Virus record (IMG/VR): IMGVR_UViG_3300011115_000450
Location: 1-57,920 of that record
Direction: 5' to 3' (one strand)
Origin: a virus
DNA: 57,920 nt
Below are positions 48,233 to 54,888 of the stretch, in pieces. The notes beneath the pieces are model-generated. The model ran no database searches, was not told where the DNA came from, and was given only the letters and a program-made list of their open reading frames with translations. The position numbers and the translations under genes were made by a program. How positions within the stretch are numbered: position 1 is the first letter of the stretch; each line of letters begins with the position of its first letter.

Positions 48233-48439
48233 ATGTTTCGTATCACATATTTCGGCGCCTACTCGGTCAACCAGCTAGCCCGAGTGTTCGACGATTATCA
48301 CGACGCGATCGAATATCTCGACAAGCAATACAAAGTCATCCACTGGGAAGAGGATGAGGATCATCCTTGGCACTTCGACGTTGCAGTCGCCAAAGGACCG
48401 ACCGGAACCTACGCAGTCGAGCCGATCATCAGCGAATAA
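48233..48439 (+). CDS. Hypothetical early protein (68 aa)
   Basis: A 68-residue protein: MFRITYFGAYSVNQLARVFD, DYHDAIEYLDKQYKVIHWEE, DEDHPWHFDVAVAKGPTGTY, ending AVEPIISE. It looks like a small alpha-beta fold with an acidic middle. The ribosome site is the shared GGAGAAACCACAATG. Function unknown. Confidence 0.65.
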   Translation: MFRITYFGAYSVNQLARVFDDYHDAIEYLDKQYKVIHWEEDEDHPWHFDVAVAKGPTGTYAVEPIISE

Positions 48440-48451
48440 GGAGATAACACC

Positions 48452-48637
48452 ATGACGCCACGCTTTTCAGGACTGCCGAAGTTCAGCGACGATCCCGTCC
48501 AGAACGCAGAGATGACCGCCGAGTATTTATGGGACTGCCGCATTGCAGGGGAAGACCCGTATGGCGGCGGTTCGTATGACGATGACCCAGACGAATACGA
48601 CGAATACGACGAATACGAGGACGAAGAAGAGGACTAA
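48452..48637 (+). CDS. Acidic early protein with DEY repeats (61 aa)
   Basis: A 61-residue protein preceded by AAGGAGATAACACC. The first 40 residues (MTPRFSGLPKFSDDPVQNAE, MTAEYLWDCRIAGED) are ordinary, but the end is PDEYDEYDEYEDEEED after a DDDP stretch, almost all acid and tyrosine. Such tails resemble DNA-mimic proteins that titrate host DNA-binding factors; this is only a possibility. It sits among early genes, where such roles are common. Confidence 0.6.
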   Translation: MTPRFSGLPKFSDDPVQNAEMTAEYLWDCRIAGEDPYGGGSYDDDPDEYDEYDEYEDEEED

Positions 48638-48639
48638 GC

Positions 48640-48714
48640 TAGTGCAATCCGAAGGCAGGGCCGATCCCCTGCCTTCCCGTGGCACTACCGCCAACAACGA
48701 GAGGAGAAAACACC
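48640..48714 (+). promoter_or_regulatory. Intergenic stem-loop element, copy B (covarying outer stem)
   Basis: Outer stem TAGTGC (48640-48645)/GCACTA (48682-48687), compensatory to CATTGC/GCAATG in other copies. Inner stem GAAGGCAGGG (48651-48660)/CCCTGCCTTC (48667-48676). TGGC (48680-48683)/GCCA (48690-48693) competes with the outer stem. It begins just after a stop and ends at GGAGAAAACACC before ATG 48715. Confidence 0.8.
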
Positions 48715-48972
48715 ATGATCTATGTAAACATGACCGACAAGGCAATGAGCGGCTGGGGAGAGGCGCGAGGCGGTTTAAGTTATTACTGCGTCGCCTGTGA
48801 CACTTGGGATCAGGCCGCAGCTATCGAAAAGGCAGCGCGAGATCGCAAAGAGATGATCAGGATCGCAAAATCCGACAAGCCTCGTTACGGGCATGGCCAC
48901 ACAAGGATCAAGCACTTCGATGAATTGGGCGACGTATGGAAAGGCTACTACAAGCCGAGCGTCGCGGCCTAA
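48715..48972 (+). CDS. Conserved phage/plasmid early protein (85 aa)
   Basis: The ATG at 48715 follows the stem-loop and GGAGAAAACACC; the frame open upstream is in the element. The protein starts MIYVNMTDKAMSGWGEARGG, then LSYYCVACDTWDQAAAIEKA, ARDRKEMIRIAKSDKPRYGH and THFDELGDVWKG-type end. I recall similar small proteins in plasmids and phages (IYVNMTDKxMSGWG..CDT..QA..IE.A..R.EM) but no function. Alpha-beta, soluble. Confidence 0.7.
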   Translation: MIYVNMTDKAMSGWGEARGGLSYYCVACDTWDQAAAIEKAARDRKEMIRIAKSDKPRYGHGHTRIKHFDELGDVWKGYYKPSVAA

Positions 48973-49041
48973 CATTGCAATCAGGGGACAGGTTCGCGCC
49001 TGTCCTCGCGTGGCAATGTTGCCAGAACGGAGAAAACCACA
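48973..49041 (+). promoter_or_regulatory. Intergenic stem-loop element, copy C
   Basis: Outer stem CATTGC (48973-48978)/GCAATG (49013-49018); inner stem GGGGACAGG (48984-48992)/CCTGTCCTC (48999-49007) of a different sequence but the same geometry; TGGCAA (49011-49016)/TTGCCA (49019-49024) competes with the outer stem. It ends in GGAGAAAACCACA before ATG 49042. Confidence 0.8.
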
Positions 49042-49386
49042 ATGCAAAAACCATACAATGCGATCCCAAAGCCCACTTGGTCCCCTTGGGGACAGCCCGA
49101 CCATGCAGAGCAGCCAATGGCTGGAATCTGGTCGATTTATACACCAAGCCACGGCGGCTTCTATGTTTCCGCCGAACGGCGCAAGGACATGCCAGCAGAA
49201 TGGCTCGCCATGTCATTCGTCGGCAAAGGCAAGGACGGCTGGTTCGAAGAAGATGTTGATTGGTGCATGGTTGCCCTAGCCTTTCCCGACGAATGGAAAG
49301 CATGGCGCGGATCAGCAGGGGAGACCGATCTCGAAGCCGCGCAGCGGACCATGACCGAATGGGTTCTGAAACGGAGAGCATCATGA
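49042..49386 (+). CDS. DUF7007-like protein (114 aa)
   Basis: A 114-residue protein: PKPTWSPWGQPDHAEQPMAG, IWSIYTPSHGGFYVSAERRK, DMPAEWLAM..WFEEDVDWC, MVALAFPDEWKAWRGSAGET. The TPWG, TPSHGG(F/I), MP, W(F/Y)EED.DW and LAFP words match what I know as DUF7007, common on plasmids and in phages of alphaproteobacteria. Function unknown. The start has the GGAGAAAACCACAATG sequence. Confidence 0.7.
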   Translation: MQKPYNAIPKPTWSPWGQPDHAEQPMAGIWSIYTPSHGGFYVSAERRKDMPAEWLAMSFVGKGKDGWFEEDVDWCMVALAFPDEWKAWRGSAGETDLEAAQRTMTEWVLKRRAS

Positions 49387-49583
49387 CCAATGCAGAAATA
49401 GCCCACTATCTTCGCTGCAATCTGTTTGCGGAGCGCGAGACGGTCCCCGACGCTATAGATTACGCTTTCGACGTTCTTCGCCGTCTCGAACCAGATGATC
49501 GCCTAATGGCCTACACGGCGATGATGGTCTTAAATAACACCATCGCTAAACAGATCGAGCGGAATGAGGGGAGGCCGCAATGA
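49383..49583 (+). CDS. Hypothetical protein (66 aa)
   Basis: The start is ATG 49383, overlapping the previous stop, with GGAGAGCATC before it; the longer frame lies within the DUF7007 gene. The 66 residues, MTNAEIAHYLRCNLFAERET, VPDAIDYAFDVLRRLEPDDR, LMAYTAMMVLNNTIAKQIER, form a helical protein. No family recognised. Confidence 0.6.
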   Translation: MTNAEIAHYLRCNLFAERETVPDAIDYAFDVLRRLEPDDRLMAYTAMMVLNNTIAKQIERNEGRPQ

Positions 49584-49759
49584 AAATCAAAACGTTCAAG
49601 AACGGTGCTTACGCTACATTCGAAAAAACCATACACGGCTATTATCTTGTGACATGTCGCGGACCCAATGGTGCGCTAATCGACAAAGTAATGTGCGACG
49701 ATTATGCCAACGCTCGCGCCTATTACAAATCTTTCGCGGCTATTGCGCGGCAGTCTTGA
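49580..49759 (+). CDS. Hypothetical small early protein (59 aa)
   Basis: A 59-residue frame beginning MKIKTFKNGAYATFEKTIHG, then YYLVTCRGPNGALIDKVMCD, DYANARAYYKSFAAIARQS. ATG 49580 overlaps the previous stop and follows GAGGGGAGG. A beta-rich start and helical end; a similar short protein is known to me from alphaproteobacterial plasmids and phages without function. Confidence 0.6.
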   Translation: MKIKTFKNGAYATFEKTIHGYYLVTCRGPNGALIDKVMCDDYANARAYYKSFAAIARQS

Positions 49760-49832
49760 CATTGCAATCCGAAGGCAGGGCTACCCCCCTGCCTTCCCGT
49801 GGCAATGTTGCCAGTATGAGGAGAAAACCACA
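49760..49832 (+). promoter_or_regulatory. Intergenic stem-loop element, copy D
   Basis: Outer stem CATTGC (49760-49765)/GCAATG (49802-49807); inner stem GAAGGCAGGG (49771-49780)/CCCTGCCTTC (49787-49796), identical in sequence to copy B's inner stem; TGGCAA (49800-49805)/TTGCCA (49808-49813) competes with the outer stem. It begins directly after a stop and ends in GGAGAAAACCACA before the clamp gene. Confidence 0.8.
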
Positions 49833-50465
49833 ATGCTACTTGATATGAAACTGCTTAAAGCCGTCCGTGTCGCAGCCTCGACCGAAGAGACCCGCTATTA
49901 TCTGCGCGGGGTGTTCGTCAAAGCACAAGGCGAGCATGTCGTTCTGTGTGCCACTGATGGTCACAGGATGATCGTCGCCAGACACAAGATCGAAGAGGGC
50001 GACGAATATCCGCTTAACGGGTTCATTATCCCGCTGCGCCTGATCGACCGTATCAAGATCGCCAAGCGGAGAATGGGCGGCAACGATGATGGTGCGCTGT
50101 CCTTTGACGGCGACACGATCACGATCCGCTATGCTGGTGACGTTTTCGTCGATCAGATAGTGGACGGGACATTCCCCGACTACACTAGGGTAGTCCCGAA
50201 GGGCTGGTCAAACGAGCCAGCACAATACAACCCAGCCTACCTTGCTGATTTCGCCAAGGCCGTGAAAATCGTGTCGGATGACGTTAAGCCGTCGATCACG
50301 GTCCACTACAATGGTCTTGACCCTGCCGTGGTCAACCTAAACGGCGGCAACATATATGACTGGTTTGGCGTGATCATGCCAATCAGGGGAGATCGACCGT
50401 TCCCAGACACCGAATGGGCGAAGCCACCCAAAGCGCAACCAGATCAAGCCGATCAGGCTGCATAA
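49833..50465 (+). CDS. Sliding clamp (DnaN-like), domains 2 and 3 only (210 aa)
   Basis: A 210-residue DnaN-type beta clamp. ATRYYLRG-type start (TRYYLRGVFVKAQGEHVVLC), ATDGHRM at 40-46, then FIIPLRLIDRI, ALSFDGDTITIRYAGDVFVD, VDGTFPDYTRVVPK, and VIMPIRGD at 180-187, which matches the end of bacterial DnaN. These blocks correspond to domains 2 and 3 of the 366-residue E. coli protein; domain 1 is missing. GGAGAAAACCACA precedes ATG 49833, so the gene is not simply truncated at its start. A PCNA-like two-domain subunit forming a trimeric ring is a plausible inference. It may recruit a host polymerase, since no phage polymerase is seen. Confidence 0.85.
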   Translation: MLLDMKLLKAVRVAASTEETRYYLRGVFVKAQGEHVVLCATDGHRMIVARHKIEEGDEYPLNGFIIPLRLIDRIKIAKRRMGGNDDGALSFDGDTITIRYAGDVFVDQIVDGTFPDYTRVVPKGWSNEPAQYNPAYLADFAKAVKIVSDDVKPSITVHYNGLDPAVVNLNGGNIYDWFGVIMPIRGDRPFPDTEWAKPPKAQPDQADQAA

Positions 50466-50475
50466 GGGGGATCGC

Positions 50476-50763
50476 ATGTTTACAGTCGCAATATGCCTAG
50501 CTGATCGCGCCTATGGTGGCCCCGAAGAGGGGGGTTGGTATTACGGGTGCGGTATCCCTGCTGATGATTATGCAGATCTGGTGCAAGGTTTCAGCACCAG
50601 AGAAGCCGCCGACCGATACGCTGATTATCTCGAAACGACATGCGTCGCGCTCAACGAAGGCAAGCCCGACATTAACAGCGTGTTAAGCGAAGGCCGCTAC
50701 GTTGCGGTGGTGTTCGAGGGCTACCCTCGACACTGGCCCGACCGAAAGCCGACATACGAATAG
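50476..50763 (+). CDS. Hypothetical early protein (95 aa)
   Basis: A 95-residue protein: MFTVAICLADRAYGGPEEGG, WYYGCGIPADDYADLVQGFS, TREAADRYADYLETTCVALN and VAVVFEGYPRHWPDRKPTYE. It follows the clamp gene after 10 bp with AAGGGGG before the ATG. The FSTREAADRYADYL helix and beta segments suggest a small alpha-beta protein. No family recognised. Confidence 0.6.
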   Translation: MFTVAICLADRAYGGPEEGGWYYGCGIPADDYADLVQGFSTREAADRYADYLETTCVALNEGKPDINSVLSEGRYVAVVFEGYPRHWPDRKPTYE

Positions 50764-50769
50764 GCCGAA

Positions 50770-50844
50770 ACTGGGGGGCAACCCCCAGTCATCCCGTCAA
50801 GCGGGGTCTGACGAGGCCGTCAGTCAACACAAAGGAAAACCACA
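50770..50844 (+). promoter_or_regulatory. Triple-hairpin intergenic element (distinct from copies A-D)
   Basis: ACTGGGGG (50770-50777)-GCAA-CCCCCAGT (50782-50789), a GNRA-looped 8-bp stem; CCCG (50793-50796)/CGGG (50802-50805); CTGACG (50808-50813)/CGTCAG (50818-50823). It is followed by AAAGGAAAACCACA before ATG 50845. Same placement as A-D but no sequence similarity in the stems. Confidence 0.65.
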
Positions 50845-51075
50845 ATGGATTTTGAAGTGAAGCTAACATCAATGCAAAAGCTAACGATCCAACATGCGTT
50901 CTATCGCGCCAGATTGAAACTGGAAGAATGGGATGAGAGTTTGAAAGACAAAGACATGCCCCTAAGCAAAGCAGCATATGCAGAGGATAGGGAAAAGATG
51001 GCAGAAATAGACACGCTCCTCAATGATGCTTGGGAAGCGAAATTAAACGGAATTTTGAACGGAGAAAAGGCATGA
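50845..51075 (+). CDS. Hypothetical early protein (76 aa)
   Basis: A 76-residue charged helical protein: MDFEVKLTSMQKLTIQHAFY, RARLKLEEWDESLKDKDMPL, SKAAYAEDREKMAEIDTLLN. The start follows GGAAAACCACA. No family recognised. It is coupled to the next gene by an ATGA overlap. Confidence 0.6.
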   Translation: MDFEVKLTSMQKLTIQHAFYRARLKLEEWDESLKDKDMPLSKAAYAEDREKMAEIDTLLNDAWEAKLNGILNGEKA

Positions 51076-51173
51076 GCGAATATCTTGAGGATTTGTTGAT
51101 CGACCTCGCAAACTGCGCGGGGTTCGTGATCTGGTCGAGCCTGATGCTATTCATCATGTGCGTGTTTGGCTGA
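51072..51173 (+). CDS. Membrane mini-protein (33 aa)
   Basis: A 33-residue frame, MSEYLEDLLIDLANCAGFVI followed by WSSLMLFIMCVFG, with one C-terminal hydrophobic helix. Starts in the ATGA overlapping the previous stop with GGAGAAAAGGC before it, and ends one base before the next ATG. The tight coupling supports translation. Function unknown. Confidence 0.5.
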   Translation: MSEYLEDLLIDLANCAGFVIWSSLMLFIMCVFG

Positions 51174-51355
51174 TGAAATGGTTTTTGGTCACATTCAAAG
51201 ATGGGTCGCGGGTGGAAACACTCGCGCCTCACCATCGTTCGATCCGTAAAGAATACGGGCCAGACGCAATCCTGTTCATCCGCGAGATCACGGATGAGCC
51301 ACACGAAAAAAAACGGTATTACAACCCCTCTAGCAGACAAGGGAAACCACAATGA
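51173..51355 (+). CDS. Hypothetical early protein (60 aa)
   Basis: The start is ATG 51173, overlapping the previous stop (TGATG). Sixty residues: MKWFLVTFKDGSRVETLAPH, HRSIRKEYGPDAILFIREIT, DEPHEKKRYYNPSSRQGKPQ. A short beta start, a helix and a basic tail. No family recognised. Confidence 0.55.
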   Translation: MKWFLVTFKDGSRVETLAPHHRSIRKEYGPDAILFIREITDEPHEKKRYYNPSSRQGKPQ

Positions 51356-51546
51356 ACAAGCCAGTCTTTACAATCACTGTTGAATATACAGGGTTTAAGG
51401 AATTTGTTATCGAGGCTGATCGTCTCAAAGGTTATGATTTCGCCGATCTATTCGACAATCCTCAAGGCTTTGATCAGATCACCAATCCTCACGTTACTGC
51501 AACCGATCTTCGCATAATTGATTGGCGGCTTGTTCGCCCTGATTGA
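51352..51546 (+). CDS. Hypothetical early protein (64 aa)
   Basis: A 64-residue beta-rich protein: MNKPVFTITVEYTGFKEFVI, EADRLKGYDFADLFDNPQGF, DQITNPHVTATDLRIIDWRL. GGGAAACCACA precedes the ATG, the same start-associated sequence as at 49042 and 49833. Overlaps the previous gene by four bases. Function unknown. Confidence 0.6.
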   Translation: MNKPVFTITVEYTGFKEFVIEADRLKGYDFADLFDNPQGFDQITNPHVTATDLRIIDWRLVRPD

Positions 51547-51555
51547 AAGGAATTG

Positions 51556-51735
51556 ATGATGAAAAAAATGTATGAAGTCGAAGCCTACGTTAAGTTTACC
51601 ACGGTCGTATGGGCAGAGGATTCCACAGAGGCCCAATGCGAGGCTGTGTTGATCCCTTGGAGCAAATGGGACCATGAGGACGTTCAAGATACACACGCCG
51701 AAGAAACATATGAGGATGCAAGCCGTGACGATTAA
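51556..51735 (+). CDS. Hypothetical early protein (59 aa)
   Basis: A 59-residue protein starting MMKKMYEVEAYVKFTTVVWA and continuing EDSTEAQCEAVLIPWSKWDH and EDVQDTHAEETYEDASRDD. AAGGA lies 4 to 7 bases before two successive ATG codons. The strand-helix-acidic-tail form is like several small phage proteins; no family recognised. Confidence 0.55.
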   Translation: MMKKMYEVEAYVKFTTVVWAEDSTEAQCEAVLIPWSKWDHEDVQDTHAEETYEDASRDD

Positions 51736-51889
51736 AGAATTGAAAGATTACCTAAGCGCAAAACACAAATCGCAAGTGCAACTAGCCAAGGAATACGATA
51801 TTTCGGATCGAACGGTGCGCCGCTGGATCAGTGGTGAATCGCCGATCCCAAGGTGGGTGGCGATCCTAGCCTCTCACAACCTACTCTGA
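51710..51889 (+). CDS. Helix-turn-helix regulator, last gene of the early operon (59 aa)
   Basis: The C-terminal 50 residues are a helix-turn-helix domain: VTIKELKDYLSAKHKSQVQL, AKEYDISDRTVRRWISGESP, IPRWVAILASHNLL. The SDRTVRRWISGESPIPRW recognition segment is of Cro/XRE type, which binds operators. The start is uncertain: ATG 51710, ATG 51716 or GTG 51725; the GTG has GAGG at a better distance. The gene overlaps the preceding one in another frame. Might bind the late or early promoters. Confidence 0.6.
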   Translation: MRMQAVTIKELKDYLSAKHKSQVQLAKEYDISDRTVRRWISGESPIPRWVAILASHNLL

Positions 51890-51894
51890 TCGTT

Positions 51895-51933
51895 GCCCCC
51901 CGCGAGATCACCACAAACTCGCGGGGGGCTTTT
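51895..51933 (+). terminator. Strong intrinsic terminator
   Basis: GCCCCCCGCGAG (51895-51906) pairs with CTCGCGGGGGGC (51918-51929), a 12-bp perfect stem, followed by TTTT. It ends the plus-strand early operon and lies 12 bp from the end of the convergent minus-strand operon. Confidence 0.9.
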
Positions 51934-51944
51934 CATCGCCTCAA

Positions 51945-52919
51945 TCAATCTGGCTTGAGACGAAAGGCTTTAGGGTGCGAAATATAGCTCTCATGCCTCA
52001 CAGTAGCAAGGTCGCCCAACCCGATTATGTCGTTCCAGTCTGCTCCCGTGACATTCGGTGTAGCAACGATGACATCCAGTCCTGTTTTCACTAGGGTCCA
52101 ACCCAGCCGATACGCTGCAAGCTGGCCCACGAAGTTTCGATCATTGTCCGCAAAGATCACCACGCGCTCCACTCCCGACGGGGGTGTCCATTTCGCCATG
52201 ATAGACGCGCTGATGGTGGCCCAGACAGGTATGCCGAAGATCACATGCGCTGACAAAGCCGTCTCGATCCCCTCCGCCACACCAAGTATGTGCTGGTATG
52301 GCATGAGCCTGATGGCCGCACCCTCTGGTATCGTGCTGCTCATGATCATCTTGGTTTTGCCGATCTGCGCCTTGTTCCCAGACAAATCCAAGAATGTTCT
52401 ATGAATACTCACTGGCCTATTATTCAGATCGACAACCTTGGCAACCATCGCGGGGAAGGTCCGCCTCTCTTCTGGATGCCACAGATCAGCATTATAGCGA
52501 AGCGCATTAGAAGCCCACTGGTGGCCTGTTCTGCTCTTTAGATACAACCACACTGGGTCGCCCTCTGAAACGGGCTGGCTGGCCGTCCATGTCTTATTGA
52601 GAGCCTCTCTCTTCTGCTGGTCTGTTACCTCTGGCTTGTCGTTCACTTTTCTCTCCACTGTGCCAAGAATGTCGCGGACCTTTTGCATCGTCTCCACAGT
52701 TGTCCATCCTTTGACCTTTGACAGCAATGTGAAGCCGCTTCCTGCGCCGCATTGATTGCAATAGAACGTGCCTCGATCCTCTTTGTTGTCCCAGATGAAC
52801 CGATCCTTGCCCCCGCAGTTCGGGCATGGGCCGTGTTTCTTTTGCAGATATTTCCCGTCGATCCCGTAATGCGTCAGGATACCATGCCATCTGCCTCTCG
52901 CAGCCTCGACCGTATCCAT
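51945..52919 (-). CDS. DNA primase: zinc-binding plus Toprim domain (324 aa)
   Basis: The start is ATG 52919, overlapping the helicase stop; the frame open further upstream lies inside the helicase gene. A zinc ribbon is formed by C32, C35, C54 and C57 (CPNCGG..FYCNQC), as in P4-alpha/T7-type primases. A Toprim-type catalytic part follows: EGIETALSA (E216, E219), ISASIM and VVIFADND (D258, D260). No helicase domain is fused, so it is a stand-alone primase working with the separate helicase next to it. It would prime lagging-strand synthesis. The last of the replication genes before the terminator. Confidence 0.85.
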   Translation of the reverse strand: MDTVEAARGRWHGILTHYGIDGKYLQKKHGPCPNCGGKDRFIWDNKEDRGTFYCNQCGAGSGFTLLSKVKGWTTVETMQKVRDILGTVERKVNDKPEVTDQQKREALNKTWTASQPVSEGDPVWLYLKSRTGHQWASNALRYNADLWHPEERRTFPAMVAKVVDLNNRPVSIHRTFLDLSGNKAQIGKTKMIMSSTIPEGAAIRLMPYQHILGVAEGIETALSAHVIFGIPVWATISASIMAKWTPPSGVERVVIFADNDRNFVGQLAAYRLGWTLVKTGLDVIVATPNVTGADWNDIIGLGDLATVRHESYISHPKAFRLKPD

Positions 52920-54421
52920 CACTTGCGGACCCAGTTGTTCGCGCCGACAGCCTTGCGCCGCTTGATCCACGCATGTTTGACGTAATTGATCGTCTGCAAT
53001 GATGGTTCCAGCGGGATCTGGATGAAAGCCTCATTGGGCGAAGTCTTGAACCGATCCTTGAATTGATGATAGGCCCAGCCGCTCTTGTATCCCTTCTGCT
53101 TGGCGATGCCCTTCAGTTCACGGTAATATTTTTCCTGCTCGTCAAACGGGGTGAGTGTGCCTTCGTAGGTCTTGTTCTTCCCCTTGCCCTTCACTTCAGC
53201 CAGAGTTCCATCAATGTTAAAGACATTCGATGGTGCTTTAGGCTCGAACCCGCAATTCGGGCAGACCCTGAGCTTGGCTGGCTTCAAGAACGTGCAGCTA
53301 GGACATTCTTTCGGCAATGGTTCGTCGCGTTCTTTGCCCTTGCTGGCCTCGTCCTTCTTGCCATTGTTCAGCTTGGTATGGTGGATGTCCGTGACAAAGC
53401 CCAGACGCAAGGTGGTATCTGAATGATCGAGGATCAGGCAATCCGTCTTGCCTTCTGCCCTACGCAAGCCTCGACCCATGATTTGAACATAGAGCATCTC
53501 GCTCTTTGTCGGTCGTGCCAGCACAAGACAGGCAACGAACGGCAGATCGACCCCAGTTGTCAGCACACCGACATTGGCAATGATCCGCAGTTCACCGCGC
53601 CTGAACCGATCACACATGATGTCACGATCTTCGATGGGTGTTGTCCCGTCCATGTATCCGCAGGGGATGCCAGCCTTGTTGAACGCATCCGCAATGTTCG
53701 CAGCATGGGCGCGATTGACCGCATAGACCAGCGTCGGACGGTATTCTGCCTTGGTCAGCCATGTCTCGACAATATCGGCGACCAGCTTGGGCTTGTTCAT
53801 CGTGTCGCCCAGTTCTTCAAGATCATAGTCACCCGCAACGGTCTTGATGTTGCTCAGGTCAACATGGGACGGGGCGAACGCACGAAACGGTGACAAAATC
53901 TCCTTGTCGATCAGTTCCTGTGTTGTCGTGCCGATCACCAGCTTGGAATACAGCTTGCCCAGTCCCTTGGTCCAAGGTGTCGCGCTCAGGCCGATAATGG
54001 GAACATTCGCCCACTCAGGATCATTGAACCACTGCTCGTAGAGCTTGAACACGACATGGGCTTCGTCGATGATCACAAGATCCACTTTGGGTATCTTCCT
54101 GCGTGTCAGCGTCTGCACCGAACAAATCTGCACAGGCTGATCAGCGTCAGTCATCTCGTGATTGCCCTGCATCACGCCGATGTCGTAAATATCATCGCCG
54201 CGAAAGCTCTCGATGGTCTGGGTGATCAGGCTCAGTGCGGGAACCGTAAAGATCACGGTCTTGCCCTTGCCGATAGCTGATCGAATGATGGATGCCGCTG
54301 TCGCTGTCTTGCCAGCACCCGTTGGCAACTGGAACATGATGCGGTTGTGGCCTTCAGCAAGAGCGGTTCGCAGATTTGCTATCCCTGCCTCTTGGTAGTC
54401 CCTTAGCTCGTGATACGCCAT
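52919..54421 (-). CDS. Superfamily II DEAD/DEAH-box helicase (500 aa)
   Basis: A 500-residue helicase: LPTGAGKT (32-39, Lys38), DEAH at 119-122, GLSATPW at 144-150, then the C-terminal motor core with LVYAVNRAHAANIAD, GVDLPFVACLVLARP and QIMGRGLRRAEGKTDCLILD. After the motor a zinc-like CPSC..CPNC pair (about 407-430) and a basic tail. Similar RAD3/UvrB-like DEAD proteins in phage replication clusters unwind DNA or remodel replication complexes. GGACAAAACCACATG precedes the start, a variant of the start-associated sequence. It overlaps the primase gene by one base. Confidence 0.85.
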   Translation of the reverse strand: MAYHELRDYQEAGIANLRTALAEGHNRIMFQLPTGAGKTATAASIIRSAIGKGKTVIFTVPALSLITQTIESFRGDDIYDIGVMQGNHEMTDADQPVQICSVQTLTRRKIPKVDLVIIDEAHVVFKLYEQWFNDPEWANVPIIGLSATPWTKGLGKLYSKLVIGTTTQELIDKEILSPFRAFAPSHVDLSNIKTVAGDYDLEELGDTMNKPKLVADIVETWLTKAEYRPTLVYAVNRAHAANIADAFNKAGIPCGYMDGTTPIEDRDIMCDRFRRGELRIIANVGVLTTGVDLPFVACLVLARPTKSEMLYVQIMGRGLRRAEGKTDCLILDHSDTTLRLGFVTDIHHTKLNNGKKDEASKGKERDEPLPKECPSCTFLKPAKLRVCPNCGFEPKAPSNVFNIDGTLAEVKGKGKNKTYEGTLTPFDEQEKYYRELKGIAKQKGYKSGWAYHQFKDRFKTSPNEAFIQIPLEPSLQTINYVKHAWIKRRKAVGANNWVRK

Positions 54422-54465
54422 GTGGTTTTGTCCTGTCGTGGTTTCCCTACTCTTACTTATAAGTT

Positions 54466-54888
54466 CTATTCTACCCTTTGCTGGTTCTTATCCCTTCCAT
54501 TCCATTCCATTCCTACGCCTACCATTCGTTTACCATTCGTGGAATCTTCGTCGAATGTTCCAAGAATGTTTGGGTAACGAGACTTCTGCGGCTTGTCAAT
54601 GCGCTGATGTTTCCATCCATTGATCTGGATATAGTCAATGTTTTCAACGCTGTATAAAGTTATCAGATCGTTCTCAGCCAATTCCAAGACCATTCTGTGA
54701 ATCTCATCAGAGGAAATATCGTCGGATGGGAAGATCTGCGCCTTCAATTTCTTCTCACTCAGGGTCATACGGCCCTTGTCGTCGGCAAAGTTCCACGAGC
54801 CGATGAAAAGCAGCCGACTTAACGGGCTGCAATTCATCACTTGTTCGCTCGTCCAAAACTCAGGTTTGATGGTCCTGATACGAGCCAT
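54466..54888 (-). CDS. Replication-initiation-like protein, N-terminal domain only (140 aa)
   Basis: Begins MARIRTIKPEFWTSEQVMNC, SPLSRLLFIGSWNFADDKGR, MTLSEKKLKAQIFPSDDISS and contains YIQINGWKHQRIDKPQKSRY. This is the winged-helix-like N-terminal domain of phage replication proteins of the lambda O / DnaT-like group (RIRTIKPEFW..LLFIGLWNFADDxGR..LKAxIFP). Full-length relatives that I know usually carry a longer C-terminal half; here the end degenerates after NGRDKNQQRVE. It may be a short form or a shortened gene. Origin binding is inferred. Confidence 0.7.
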   Translation of the reverse strand: MARIRTIKPEFWTSEQVMNCSPLSRLLFIGSWNFADDKGRMTLSEKKLKAQIFPSDDISSDEIHRMVLELAENDLITLYSVENIDYIQINGWKHQRIDKPQKSRYPNILGTFDEDSTNGKRMVGVGMEWNGRDKNQQRVE

